A stretch of 64,000 bases of DNA from Nelumbo lutea. Its lineage: Eukaryota > Streptophyta > Magnoliopsida > Proteales > Nelumbonaceae. This document shows positions 11,108 to 22,270 of the stretch, one piece after another; the stretch's first letter is position 1; the number at the start of each line of letters is the position of its first letter. A model generated the notes under the pieces. That model saw only the letters and a list, made by a program, of their open reading frames with translations, did not search any database and was not told where the DNA came from. The translations under genes and the position numbers were made by a program. The stretch spans positions 74,086,401 to 74,150,400 of the forward strand of contig JAKGHH010000001.1 in NCBI GenBank assembly GCA_022828595.1, in the 5' to 3' direction.

Positions 11108-11626
11108 GAAAAATGTAGGGCTCAGATTCAATTGGTCCAACGGCCATGGACTTGCCAACCTGGCAACCCGAACTGACGGGCTCCACGTGGCACGGACCTC
11201 AGGTGACAAAATGATGCCAAGAGATAGGGCTAGTTGACCCTTCGACTCCGGCTCAATGATATGCTGAACTGGACCCCTAGCACCATCTCGTGCACGACCT
11301 CATTCAGTCAACCCCGATGCACATCCTACGTATGGACATGTGATGCCCATCCTGTGTATGGACATATGATGGGAGACATCAACACTTGTGCAAGGCATGG
11401 ATAGTGGATGTGGACAGCCTATGGCCACGTGGGCCACGATTATGAACCCTTGACCCAAGATGGTCCTTTATTGATGCAAACGGAGAACGGAGGAGTAGTT
11501 GTCGCACAACCCATGAGAAGAGCTCTACAGCCGAGGCCAACACCTCCACACAAGTACACTATACTTTCTTTGGCTGAAGTTTGCTCCCAAAGCAACCTGC
11601 CAAACAACCTCGATCGCTACGGCCTC

Positions 11627-11642
11627 GAGAGTGGGGTGAAAG
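11627..11642 (+). other. TatA polypurine tract
   Basis: gagagtggggtgaaag sits immediately before the 3' LTR, where plus-strand DNA synthesis is primed during reverse transcription. Confidence 0.75.
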
Positions 11643-12054
11643 TGATATAGTGGTATTCGACTGACCCGCAGATCTTGACACATGGCGTTGGTTGGACGCG
11701 TCCCAACCATCTAGCAAACCCTAACACCTAACGTCAGCCGGACGTATCCTAGCCACCCATCACCAACCATTGCCAACTGCCACCACTTGCTCCCAAATAC
11801 TCCTCTCAAGCGACTCCAACTATAAGAAGGGGCTCCCACATTGAGGTAAACACACATTGGAGCTTAAGCTTTGAGTCTCCTCTCTTGCTTGGTTCAACCC
11901 CTCATAGCTCTCGGTTAACTTGACCGTCGGAATCTCTGCCCCTAAGATAACTCCCGAGACCTCTGACATCTTCTTTCTCTTAGCAGGTTGAAATCGTCAA
12001 CCTTGAACGCTGAAAATTACATTGTTGCACTCGACTCCATATTTGACAACAACA
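11643..12054 (+). repeat. TatA 3' LTR
   Basis: This 412-bp LTR aligns with 2558-2963. It begins TGATATAGTGG and ends ACAACA. The TATA-like site is changed to ctataagaagg (about 11820). The next five bases, actat, share three positions with the left flank actgg. Confidence 0.9.
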
Positions 12055-12200
12055 ACTATAATTCAGTTAGTCTCCTCACCCATGGCGGATACAACACAAA
12101 CACATGATCGCTGATTATAGAGTTCTTCAAAAATTTCCTCTGAGATCAATGATCAGTTTTATCCCGAAGAATGCTAATCAGGCGAGCCATGCATAATGCT
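12055..12200 (+). pseudogene. LINE ORF2 tail: RNase H C-terminal end
   Basis: Translation downstream of TatA gives DYRVLQKFPLRSMISFIP followed by KNANQASHA. This is the end of the RNase H domain seen in plant LINEs (D-C-x2-L...F-V-x-R-x-A-N-x2-A-H). It is the continuation of the LINE remnant at 1215-2557, so TatA inserted into that LINE. The first part of RNase H is missing, and no poly(A) tail is seen before the next repeat. Confidence 0.65.
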
Positions 12201-12217
12201 GACTAAATACAGGGCGG

Positions 12218-12598
12218 GGATCATATTCCCCATCCCCAAGCTCGATTCTAAAATTAACCCCCATCCCTAATCCTCAACAAGGATAGTTTCCCCATGGGGA
12301 CCCGAATCCCCAAAATGTTTTCAAATAATAGAACTTTTTAAATTAATTTATTTAAAATAAATAAAAAATTTAAATTATATATAATGTTTTAAATATGTTT
12401 TCATATATATAATATAAATAATATAAAAGTATATTTAATATAAATAACATTGTATATATATATATATAATCAGGGTTAGGGTGGGATGGGGATCAATCCC
12501 CATCCCCGACCTCAACCCTACCCTGCCAAAACACTAGCTCCATCGGGTCAAGGAAGTCGGGTCCCCATTGGGGAAAGGGAAAATTGCCATCCTTGAAA
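12218..12598. repeat. GGGGAT-rich hAT-like non-autonomous repeat
   Basis: The outer parts are rich in ccccatcccc/ggggatgggg motifs in inverted arrangement around an AT-rich core with a (TA) run at about 12455. The right end reads ttgccatcc, the reverse of ggatggcaa; a similar ggaatggcaacggggcgggg occurs at about 57771. This form fits a short non-autonomous hAT-type family, but I could not define a target duplication. Confidence 0.45.
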
Positions 12599-12619
12599 GT
12601 GTGTTCTAATGTAACTTTT

Positions 12620-14300
12620 ATAATACGGAAATAGCAATAATTAATTTTAGTTAAGTTTATTTATCAAACTAATGAAACCGACCAACCCGATTAACTCGAT
12701 CCGAGTTAGTCAGTTTTCTAGTATTTTAGGTTGGCTTTGGTTAAAAAATTTCCCAATTTGACCAAGTTGGATCAGTTTCACATTGGCTATTTGTAAATCG
12801 ACCAAAATCCAACAACCTAACCATGGATACAACTTGAGTGGGTCGGTTTTCACAGAAGGTTAATTAGTTTCAGCTGACCAATTGACCAAGTCAATTTGGT
12901 TGGCCAAATAGCCTATAACCGATCCGAACAAACTCATGAACACTCATAATTTCAGGTAAATTAATAATCTTAACTCTAATAAATAACAATAGTTTAATCT
13001 CCAATAATTATTGATAATTTATAGCAAAAATACACAATTATTGAAAATATATTGATAATGAAAAATACAATAGTTACAAAAATTACAAAAATACAATAAG
13101 TACTAAAAGTATATTAACTTAGTCAATAAATAGTATAATCTCAAAAAATAGTTTAATCTCTACTAAATATTAATCAATAACTTATAACAAAAATACAATA
13201 AATACAATCAATTAAATTTAAAAATTTTAATAATAATAATTTAATCTCCAATAAAATCGTAAAATATTGAAAATACATTTTTCACAAAAGACAATAAATA
13301 TTAATTTTAGTATATACAATTATATAATGAATACAGATTAAGAATTTAAAATTACTATTAATAAATATTATGTTTTGAAGGTTATTTTCTCAAATTATTA
13401 CTTGATATAAGTGAAATTATTTATTTATAATATTATGTAAAAATATTAAATTATTATTAATTTCAATATTATGTTATAATTATTTTAGATTTATTTTAGA
13501 TTTTTGAATTTATTTTAGATTTTTTAGAATATTTAAATAATTCTTAAATTTTTTAATCAAAATTTTCTTTAGATAGATATAGATAAAAAGTAGGGGAGAG
13601 GATAAATAGGAATTAGAGATAATTTAGGAGAAAGTGGGGAAGTAGTTTAGGAGTAATTTTAGGAAAAGAGATTACTTAGGTTATTAGGAAAGTGGATCTC
13701 ATTGGTTGTTTAAAAATGACATGGAATTAAAAAAATAAAAATTTCTAAAAAAGGAGAGAATTTCTAGACTTCCTTGTTAATATATTAAATTATTATTAAT
13801 TTGAATATTATGTTATAATTATTTTTCTACTTTGAAGAAAATTTTTAAATTTATTACATAAGTTCTTTATTTTAACTATTTAGTTATTTAAATATTTATA
13901 TAATTTAGTTATTTAAATATTTAAAGTCTTTAAAATATTTAATTTTTATTTATTTAAAATTATTATATATTACTAAATATTTGAAAAACATTTAAATTGA
14001 TAATCCAAAAAAAACATAATTTAAGTTATTAGTAAATAATTTCGTGATATATTTTGTAAAATATATTTATATTTTTTTGTGTTTTTAATAAATATTTTAA
14101 AGTTATTATATAATTTTGCTAGAATATTTAAATTAAAATGAATGTTTTAGGTTATTGGGAAAATACATCTCATTGGTTGTTTCAAAAATGACATGGAATT
14201 AAAAAAAAATATTCAAATAAAGTAGAAAATAGATAAATAGCTTCTCAAAGGAGAACTATGCTGACATGTCAGGACCAATTTTAATATATATAGATAGATA
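12620..14300 (+). repeat. Long AT-rich dispersed repeat, copy 1
   Basis: A direct-orientation relative lies at 58690-60440. Shared anchors in the same order include aactcgatccgagtt (12693 / 58719), a gaccaagtcaatttggt-like phrase, gatataagtgaaatta (about 13404 / 59628) and agataaaaagt(a/g)gggg (13581 / about 60223). The tail is partly duplicated inside this copy: catctcattggttgttt recurs at about 13696 and 14167. There is no coding potential and the element class is unknown. The end near 14300 is approximate. Confidence 0.6.
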
Positions 14301-14359
14301 GATACCGGTAACTAGTGATAAAATATATGGGGCTCATACAGTTGAGAGTTTGAATGAAT

Positions 14360-16002
14360 GTGGACCTCACGGATTTTCTTAAACTCATCCAAAACTCACC
14401 ATGTCAGTCAGTTTTTATTTTCCAAAATTCACCATCTCTTAGAGCATTGTTAAAGTTTATTGACCCAAGTTATCGACATCAACCTAAATGCAAGTTTCAG
14501 GACCAAACTACCCTTGAATAGTGAGTCAGCTTGTTAAACAATTTTTTTAACTGAAGTTCCCTTAAGCGATCAAATTTCTTTCATATATAAGGTTTCTGCG
14601 TGTTGAGATGAGACTCTTTCTTTCTCTCAACATCCAAGGATGAGTCTTTGCTCTCAACGTACAAGAAAGAATCTTCTTACTCTCAACGTCCAACGAACCT
14701 ATAACCAATTAACCTTCATTTTTTTTTTTTTCATTTTTGCTTAATTAGGGCACTCGTTTTTTCATTGAGCATGGGGGTGGATTTTTGTTCCAAAACCACA
14801 TGTTACTGGTTCCCTAACCAGAAGGGGCTGACGAACACAGAAGAAAACAAAATTTCCAAAGCACCGATCACCCACTAAATTCTAAAACGAACAACTTAAT
14901 TGATTGGGTCTCCATTAGAATATTTCTGTGGTGGAGACCCAATCATTGTATGTGGTGGAGAAATTTCATGTTTCAGGACTGAGGAGTGAGTGGATTAAAT
15001 CCATTCGGTATGAACGGGAATTTGATGTGGTGGGAGATGTAACAATCATTGTATGTGGATTTTAGATTGCCTTACACTGAATCAAGAGAAGCTATGGTGA
15101 TGCCAATCAAAGATTGTCATAGGAAGAATACTTGGTTATTTTCAAGCCTTTGACTTGAGATCTATAGCTGACGGTTTGTAGCCTTCATCTTTACTGGCAT
15201 TGTGGTTTGGGTTCTTGAACACCGAATAAACACAGAGTTTAGGGGATCACCCGGACAGCAGCTTGGAATGATATTCTAGTTCTCCTTCTCTCTCTCACTA
15301 AAGATGCAAATTAATTATAAAATCTGAAGATGAAGTTAGGTCTAATATGCTGAAAAAATATGATCTAAAATTAACAGGTAAATAAAGAGCGTCCTTCTTC
15401 TAATCTATATTGGTTTGGCCACATCATCATTCTACAAAAGAAACTTAAAGTTCCTAGATAATTCTTTTATCATCGCCTCTAATAGTATTAAACAAAGGAA
15501 CTAGGATTGGTATGTTCCTGTAAATCTCTTTAATCAATAACTTCTGTTGAAACCGTCTTTAATTAGTTTACCGATCAGACAACCGTCGCCAGAGGTCTCA
15601 ACGGAAATGATTTTCCCTTTCTTAAATGGTGAAAAAAGCAACAGAAATCGTTTTCACATTCTCAGGCGGTGGAAGGATCGATGGTAATCGTTTTCTTTTT
15701 CTCAGACGGGAGAAGCAGTGGCAAATGGCAATGGTTTTCCCTTTCAAAAACGGTGGAAGTAGCAGCGGCAATGGTGTTCTCTTTCGTTCAAACTATTAGG
15801 GTTTTGGGTTGAAAAGTGACGGGTGTAATTTTGGGATATTGTAAAATGGGTCGAACATAAGAGAGGGGAAAATAGTAAATTAGCAACACCAGTTAGTCAA
15901 GTTAGTGTTATCTTACTGATACGGTGAGTTTTGGATGTCTTGAAAAGTTATGGTGAGTTTAAGAGAATTCGTAAAGTCATGATGAGTTTTAGACAATTTC
16001 CC
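14360..16002 (-). mobile_element. Degenerate Mutator-like element related to the 52773 Pack-MULE
   Basis: The right end, read on the - strand, starts gggaaattgtctaaaactc and continues with ttctcttaaactcacc. This corresponds to the terminus of the element at 52773-54679 (gggaaaatgtccaaaaccc). Subterminal taattttggga...gtaaaatggg (about 15829) also matches that element. The left side (14372-14445) carries the same phrases in the opposite orientation but is rearranged, so its exact end and target duplication are not found. Inside are repeated ggcggtggaa...cgttttc units (15600-15780). No transposase and no recognisable captured gene were seen. Confidence 0.5.
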
Positions 16003-16450
16003 TAATCCTATTTTTCCCTAAAAGATATATGACTGTAGGGCTGAATCTGGATCTCCTGCGCAATATGCTACACTTCCAATTCGCAAGACACCATGTCCGA
16101 GTAAGATCATATGGGAATCTCGTGTGTGATGAATAGTAAGCTGGTGTTTGGTATCGATGTAGCTTTTCGGAGCAATGGTGCCAGCTTAGTATCATAGACA
16201 TGTTTAACAAAAAAAAAATGCCGAAAAAGTCATTTGATTGATAAACAACACTCAAAAATCGTGAGAGTCGTTTATAAAAAATTGCAAAATCTGATGTTTT
16301 CCATCTTCAATACCTTTTCTTTACTGTTTGGCGTATATGGTGCCTAATGGCACTGTGGTAAAAAAAAATCGTACAAAACGTTTAAAGCAGATTTTGTCTA
16401 ATTTTTTAACAAAATCGTATGAAGCATTTATTAATTTATAAATGCCATTG
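16003..16450. other. AT-rich spacer, no gene seen
   Basis: An 88-codon - strand ORF at 15989-16255 has no recognisable domain. It overlaps a transposon terminus and is not supported. Confidence 0.5.
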
Positions 16451-16455
16451 ATACT

Positions 16456-17002
16456 TGATGGTGCGCGATCTGGCTACTCCTAGCTGGAAGGCGATCTAAA
16501 CTCCAACTGGGCGGTGAGCTGGACCGGTCTGCAAAACAGTGAATCAGAGAACCCGGGATAGCAAACCCAGTAAGGTCGCTCCGATGCTTAAGTCAGTACT
16601 TATACTGTGAATGCGAGCTGAATGCTTGAGAGCTTGAGTGCTAGTGAGTAATTGATGGTGTGCAATCTGGCTACTCCTAACTGGAAGGTGATCCGAACTC
16701 CAAATGGGCGGTGAGCTAGACTGGTCTACAAAATAGTGAATCAGAGAACCCGGGGTAGCTAACCCGACAAGGTTGCTCCGATGCTTAAGTCAGTACTTAT
16801 GTTGTGAATGCGAGCTGAATGCTTAAGAGCTTGAGTGCTAGTGAATAGAATAATCAAGCGTATCTTTGCCTTCAGGTTTCATGTCTTTATATATTAGAGT
16901 AGTCATGGGCATTACGGAAGAGCTCTGGGATCTTCAGGCTGTGGAGATAAGGTTTGTTCCATTTTTGAATCCAGTTAGGAGTAGCCAGATCGCACACCAT
17001 CA
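16456..17002 (-). mobile_element. Solo LTR of a Tat-related family
   Basis: This 547-bp unit runs from TGATGG to CCATCA and is flanked by a perfect 5-bp duplication ATACT (16451-16455 and 17003-17007), as left by LTR-LTR recombination. Its sequence resembles the LTRs of TatB and TatC (tgcaatctggctactcc, gctccgatgcttaagtcagta, and a TATA motif read on the - strand near 16890). The first part is tandemly duplicated with a 197-bp period (16456-16652, 16653-16849). Its last 30 or so bases are an inverted copy of its first bases, which is unusual for an LTR. Confidence 0.8.
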
Positions 17003-17007
17003 ATACT

Positions 17008-17302
17008 AAACAACAACTAAATGGGTGTTAATTTTAAACATCTTTCTCTCTTATTTTAACACCGATATATTGAAAATTAGATAAAAATTTATTAAATGAA
17101 AGAAAAAAGGGGGATAGGTTGACCCAGTCAAGATGTGAGACGGTGAGAAAAACTTTGGCTGTCAGGGCCAACAGCCTACATTTTTAGGAATGCCACATTA
17201 TCATGAGAGTGGGGTAAAATACTAATTGCCCTTATATTTCCTTTTGACCAAAAGATAGACATGGACATGAATGGGTGAATGTGTCCAGCCCATAAACACT
17301 CT
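17008..17302. other. Spacer left of the hAT element
   Basis: There is no gene. A short inverted phrase ggctgtcagggccaacagcc (about 17157-17176) has a counterpart in inverted orientation on the far side of the hAT element (about 20768-20786). The hAT may have landed inside an older inverted-repeat element. Confidence 0.4.
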
Positions 17303-17840
17303 CAACATCATAAAGGTGTATATTGGGCCGGGCCGTAGGCGGACCGACACAGAATTGGATTGGCCCAGTTCGGCACGACACGACAGCCTACAGGTTGTGC
17401 CAGGCTTGGCACGATGGTCCATGTCGTGTCGCCCGCGGCCCATAGACTAGCATGACATGGTCCTCAAGGCTTGTAGTGGGCCATTCTCGGCCTGTTTGAA
17501 AACTAGCCATTGGGCCCCCCAATGGCTAGTTGTAACTTTTTAGAGGTTTTTTACATAAATACCCCTCTTAACTATAAATAGCTATATAAGGGGGTATTTA
17601 TGTATTTTGCTTATGGAGGGGAGAGAAAATGACATAAATTCCCCCAACAGCTATATAACTAGTTTAGGGGGGCTTTTTGGGTAAAATTATAAATAACTTT
17701 ACAATGATCAAAATACCCCTCACAACAACTAAAAAAAAACTAGTTCTTAGGGTATTTTGGGCAATTGAATTATTTTCGATTCCTATAAATAGCTCTGTCC
17801 TCCACCAATCTCATCACACCAATTCAACAATTGTCTTAAT

Positions 17841-17844
<4 letters not shown>

Positions 17845-17872
<28 letters not shown>
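17845..17872 (+). repeat. (CT)14 microsatellite
   Basis: A pure dinucleotide run lies in the presumed 5' leader of the hAT transposase gene. Confidence 0.95.
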
Positions 17873-17875
<3 letters not shown>

Positions 17876-18123
17876 CTCATACATTCTTAATTCTCTGCAA
17901 TCTGAATAATTCTAATTGGCTAATTGTCTGATTCTCCAATTCTCAAGTATCAATTTTGTTAAAGTTTCAATAAGAAAAAGGCTTGCTCAACCAGTTCAAG
18001 TATCTTAATTTGGGAGACTTGGATGTTGAAAGGCTTTAACCATTGAAATCAAGTTGGGATTCTAAATCGGCAATCTGGGTAAGTCCAATTAAATTAATTT
18101 TTATCTTTTAAGAATAAAAAAAA

Positions 18124-20033
18124 ATGGATGGCTCTTCTGGAAAAGGGGGCCTCTAAGTTGAGTAGCCTGGTTTGGAAAATTTTTAAAGTAAAGGATATTG
18201 AGGGGAAGGAAAAAAGAGTAGTTTGCAAAAAATGTAGAAAAGACTTTAGCTATTGTAGTAAGGGTGGTACGGGTCATTTGAGCAGACATTTGCTCATACA
18301 TGAGAAAGAATAAAAAGAAGGGAGAGAAACAATACACACAAATTGGGAGAGGGAGTTTTGGTACATTTAAATATTCACAAGAAAAAATGAGACAAGAATT
18401 AGCAAATTATATTGTACATGCAGAACAACAATTTATAATAGCTGAAAATCTTAAGCTTGAAAAATGATTGCATAATTCTATAAATCCACAATATAAAAAA
18501 GTTTCTACAAATACTATTAGATCGGATGCTTTAAAAAAAATTTATTCATATGAACAAAATTTAATTTGTTTGTTATCAAATCTTAATTCTAAAGTTGCAA
18601 TTATTTTTGATGTTTGGACATCTAAATTTAACATAAGTTATATTTGTGTTACTGGCCATTTTATTGATAAAAATTGGCTTTTAAATAAAAGAATTTTAAG
18701 TTTTACTAGGCTTGAATGGCTACATACTAGCCCAGCTATTGCTGCATGTATTTTAAATACTTTGCACGCTTATGGAATAGAAAGTAAATTATTTACTATT
18801 AGCTTTGATAATGCCAACAATAATGATTTTGCAATAAATATTTTAAAATATCAATTAAAACCATGTTTAAATGGTAAATTATTTCATATTAGATGTGCAT
18901 GTCACATCTTAAATTTATGTATTCAAGATGCCTTGAATATTATTTTTACTCATATTTCTAAAATTAGAAATTGTATTGTATATATTAAAAGTTTTGGGGC
19001 AAGAAAACAAGAATTTAAATATTTATGTCAAAATTATGGTTTAAAATATAAACATTTTATATTAGATGTAAAACATAGGTGGAATTCTACCTATGCTATG
19101 TTAGAAAGCTATATTTCTATTCTTAATGATTTTTATAATGCAAAAATGCCTAATGATATTATATTTGAGGAAGACTGGAAAATGATAGTTTGTATAAGAG
19201 ATTTTTTAAAACATTTTTATGATGCAACTAATGAATTATCAGGTGTTTATTATCCAACTAGTTGTAATTTACCTTATTAATTAATGGTAATTATTGATTG
19301 TTTTGTAAAATCTAGAAATAATCCACAGTTTCAATGTATTGTTGAAATTATGGAAAAAAATTTAAAACATATTAAGAGAACATTTCTCCCCTTTATTGTT
19401 TAGCTACAATATTAGACCTTAGGATTAGGAAAGATGGTTTAGATATTTTACTTGAAACATATTGTGAAAACATGAATATTGAAATTGGAAATAAAATAGA
19501 AGAAATTAATAATTTGTTATTTGAAATGTATAGTTTATATGAATCTGAAACTGTAGTAAATATTCCTATAACTTATATAGCATCTTCTACTTCTGATCTT
19601 GAGCCCAATAGTAGAAGAGAAAAACTTTTTTATTTAATAAGTAGAAGGCAGAAATCTGCTATTTCCACAACAACTTCATTTATTGAACTTAATTTTTATT
19701 TACGAGCCAATTTTTTTTATTCTAGGTGAGGAAACAAATAATTTTGATATTTTAGCCTGGTGGAGTGAACATTCAAAAAATTATCTAGTTCTCACCGCCA
19801 TGGCACGTGATCTACTAACCCCTCCGATGTCTGCAGTTCCATCAGAGTCATGTTTTAGTGCAGGTACAAGGGTGTTGGACGATAAGAGAAGCTGCATGAA
19901 CGATGAAAGTATAGAGATGTGCATTTGTTTTACGTGTTGGCTAGATGTAGAAGATAGATTACAAGACAAAGGAGGGCATGATATTACATTGGATATTTCA
20001 CCTGAAACAAATGATGAAAGTCATGATTCATGA
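18124..20033 (+). pseudogene. hAT transposase (BED finger, RNase H-like core, dimerisation domain)
   Basis: From about 18150 a BED zinc finger is visible: SKLSSLVWKIF, then VCKKCRKDF and TGHLSRHL with the Cys-Cys...His-His set. A 270-codon open stretch (18468-19280) holds the catalytic core: FDVWTSKFNISYICVTGHF and FTISFDNANNND supply the two Asp segments, and HIRCACHILNLC is the typical next block. After a gap with frameshifts, the C-terminal dimerisation domain appears at 19740-20000: LAWWSEHSKNY, then PSESCFSAGTRVLDDKRS with the catalytic Glu in SES. Stops at 18311, 18464 and 19278 and frameshifts make it non-functional. The enzyme would cut and paste hAT ends. It resembles plant RICESLEEPER/DAYSLEEPER-type proteins. 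Confidence 0.85.
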
Positions 20034-20764
20034 AGTTGACTAGTTGTATAGAATTTTTTATTTTTTCAAATTATTGTAATTTTTTAATTTTATTAATTTA
20101 TTTGCTATTTTTTAATTTTTTTAAAATGTAATTTTGTATTTTAAATTTGTAATTATATTGTATTTTTTATATTTTATTAATTTATTCCATTTCCATATTT
20201 TATTCATCCAAGTATCCAATGATCCAATCATTGTATTTGTAATTTGTATCATTCAAATTTAAATGAAATAAAATTCATATTTTTCTTCCAGTTTGTTATT
20301 CCATCATTCTAATTTCAATTTGGTTAAGCATTTTTTTTCATTTATGTGTTAGATAACTTCGATTTCTCATTTCTCATTTCTTAATTTTTCAAATAGCTTC
20401 CAAAGTTTAAAGGAAAGTTAAATATTTTAGTTTTACACTTTTACTTAGAAAAGAAATAAAAAATAAAAAAAAAACAAAAAAAGTCAAAAAAATCAGTCTA
20501 GCCTAGTTCGGCCCAGGCCCAATGCTCGCCTTGTGGCCCAGCCCGACACAACCCAAACCTACGGCTCGACCTATAGCCTGGCCCGGCCTATAGCTCGACC
20601 CGATCCAGGCTTGCGACATGACACAACACAGCACGGGCTCGTATGGGCCTGGGCCATGGGTCGTGCTAGGCTAACTATCAAAATTTTCACTGAAGAGGGT
20701 GGCACAGCCCGTGACGGCCCGCAGGCCAGCACGACATGGTCCACTTTACACCTCTACAACAGCA

Positions 20765-21045
20765 TAAGCTGTTGGCCCCCAACAGCCAAGAATGTTGTCA
20801 ACAACATAGGCTGTTGGCTTTGGGAGGAGAGAAGTGCCCATTAAAGAATCTCATTACTAAAATGAACCAACAAATAATTGGATTTAAGCTATAAGCCTAC
20901 CTTTTGCACTACAACGGGCTTTGATTTTCAATTCCAAATCCCCTGTACTTGGGGTCTTACACAATATTTTGCAACATCAATTGTTTAGGGCCTTCGGGCT
21001 GTAGAAATATGGCTACAAGTTGGGATATCTGATTTGAAGATTTTC
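20765..21045. other. Spacer right of the hAT element
   Basis: The repeated palindrome-like phrase ggctgttggc lies at 20768-20820. No gene is seen. The last five bases before TatB are GACTA, the left copy of its target duplication (21046-21050). Confidence 0.5.
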
Positions 21046-21050
21046 GACTA

Positions 21051-21790
21051 TGATGTAGTGCAATCTGACTACTCCCTACTGGAGGATGATCTGGCTTCCA
21101 ATCGAGCAACAAGATAGGTGAATCTGTAAGAAAGGATCAAAGAACCCGAGGTAGCTAACCCGATGAGGTCTTTCTGCTATTTAAGTCAGTAAACTGATAC
21201 GAGCTGAAAAGGTTTGATAGCTTAGAGAGTTAGGGAGCTAGAGAGTAGAAAATTCACGCGTACCTTGTGTCATTGGGGCTGGTGCCTTTATATAGTTGAG
21301 CCCTCACAGGTTTTGCGGACTGGTTCTGGGATCTTCGCCCTGATGAGATATGTTTCCACTTTAATTGGGGGGTAACGTTATCAATTAATAAAGAATATCA
21401 ATTCCGCCCGAACCGGGCGGGGAGAAGATAAGGCTTACCGTTACGCGGTGTGATCCCATGAGGTTCGGAGTTTGTTGGAGAGACTTCTTGGATCGTTACG
21501 TGGCAGTCCAGATCGGTAGCCCCGAGCTGATGCTTCAGTCTTTTTGTTCCAAACTGAATTGAGTGCCAAGGTGCCTCGATACCGAGGTTACTATACACCG
21601 AGGTGATCCTGCATCGAGGTGACCCTGTGCTGAGGTGAGCCTTGTGCCGAGGTGGCCCTTTTCTCGAGGTGACTGAATACTCGAGAGCAATTGTTGCAAA
21701 CTAATCTTGCTAGGCTGAGCTATCATCTCTTGGTCAGATCGTGTCCATGTGTCCCCTTTTCGCTAGGTCGGGCCAAATCACCCTTCATCA
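21051..21790 (-). repeat. TatB 3' LTR (complete)
   Basis: This 740-bp LTR runs from TGATGTAG to TTCATCA as read on the + strand. A TATA box in the element's direction is the reverse of ctttatatagttg at about 21290. It aligns with 30915-31556. Motifs of the form cgaggtga recur at 21590-21680. Confidence 0.92.
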
Positions 21791-21810
21791 ATTGCCCCCA
21801 CTCCCCAAGC
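21791..21810 (-). other. TatB polypurine tract
   Basis: On the - strand gcttggggagtgggggcaat abuts the 3' LTR. TatC has a nearly identical tract at the same place. Confidence 0.8.
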
Positions 21811-22098
21811 CAAGGGTTTCAATCCGGTGCGGGGAGTTCATGACAAGTCCAGGTGGATTTGACATGAGGTCTAGGCAGCTTGACGGGCGAATCATTGGTC
21901 GGACCAGCTCGGCCACTCAGTTCACTAGGAATAACCCAGGTCGTGTCAGGTGTGCGCACAAACGTCAAGCCATTTTATAAACTCCGTGGATGTCAAAACA
22001 CGCACTAAACCGATTTCAACCTCTGGGGTTGTGCAACCCGTTTTCTAGGAGTTGTTGGATCATGACGATCTCGACTGTTGGTTACCGGACACACCGGC

Positions 22099-22107
22099 TA
22101 TAAATAG
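22099..22107 (+). promoter_or_regulatory. TATA box of the TatB antisense gene
   Basis: tataaatag lies in the context ggctataaatag, 172 bp upstream of the ATG at 22271 and just inside the 3' LTR. TatC has the same nonamer 180 bp upstream of its ATG. It faces away from the LTR promoter and would drive the antisense gene. Confidence 0.6.
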
Positions 22108-22270
22108 AGGGTAAGGGACTCATTTTCTTCGCCACAAGTCCGCTATCTTCAATCTAAGGTCGCGCTAGAGTCCTTCAGTTCGGTGTTGTTTCGAGGTCGT
22201 CTTCCTTTCTCTGATCTTTCTTTTGGTGAGACTTCCCTAGCTCTCCTTTTCAATTTTGCATCTTTCCATT

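Larger units (their letters stand above)
2558..12054 (+). mobile_element. TatA: Ty3/gypsy Tat-lineage LTR retrotransposon
   Basis: The 9.5-kb element is bounded by LTRs at 2558-2963 and 11643-12054, each starting TGATATAG and ending AACA. The flanking pentamers actgg and actat give only a partial target duplication. The order is LTR, primer site, gag, protease, RT, RNase H, integrase on the + strand, then an antisense ORF, polypurine tract and LTR. The lineage call rests on this antisense extra ORF and on gag/pol similar to TatB and TatC. It is inserted in a LINE whose RNase H end resumes at 12055. It is the most decayed of the three, with stops, frameshifts, deletions in RT and integrase, and a 1-kb insertion in gag. 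Confidence 0.9.
17311..20756 (+). mobile_element. hAT (Ac-like) DNA transposon, decayed
   Basis: The 3446-bp element has short inverted ends: taaaggtgta on the left and, read in reverse, tagaggtgta on the right. It is flanked by an 8-bp duplication, caacatca (17303-17310) and caacagca (20757-20764), with one mismatch. GC-rich subterminal regions full of ggcccg and cacgac motifs (17330-17490, 20500-20740) surround an AT-rich body encoding a BED-finger transposase on the + strand. Such subterminal motifs serve as transposase-binding regions in hAT elements. Confidence 0.88.

Noticed and set aside
12455..12475. (TA) run as a promoter element
   Set aside because: It is the core of a non-autonomous repeat with no gene downstream.
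14280..14325. Helitron 3' end at ...ggtaactagt
   Set aside because: CTAG followed by T is present, but no stable hairpin is visible just upstream and no 5' TC end was found.
17469..17477. cttgtagtg as the missing right end of the CACTA element at 629
   Set aside because: It lies 17 kb away inside the GC-rich subterminal part of the hAT element, lacks the preceding T-rich tttttcttg context and has no matching target duplication.
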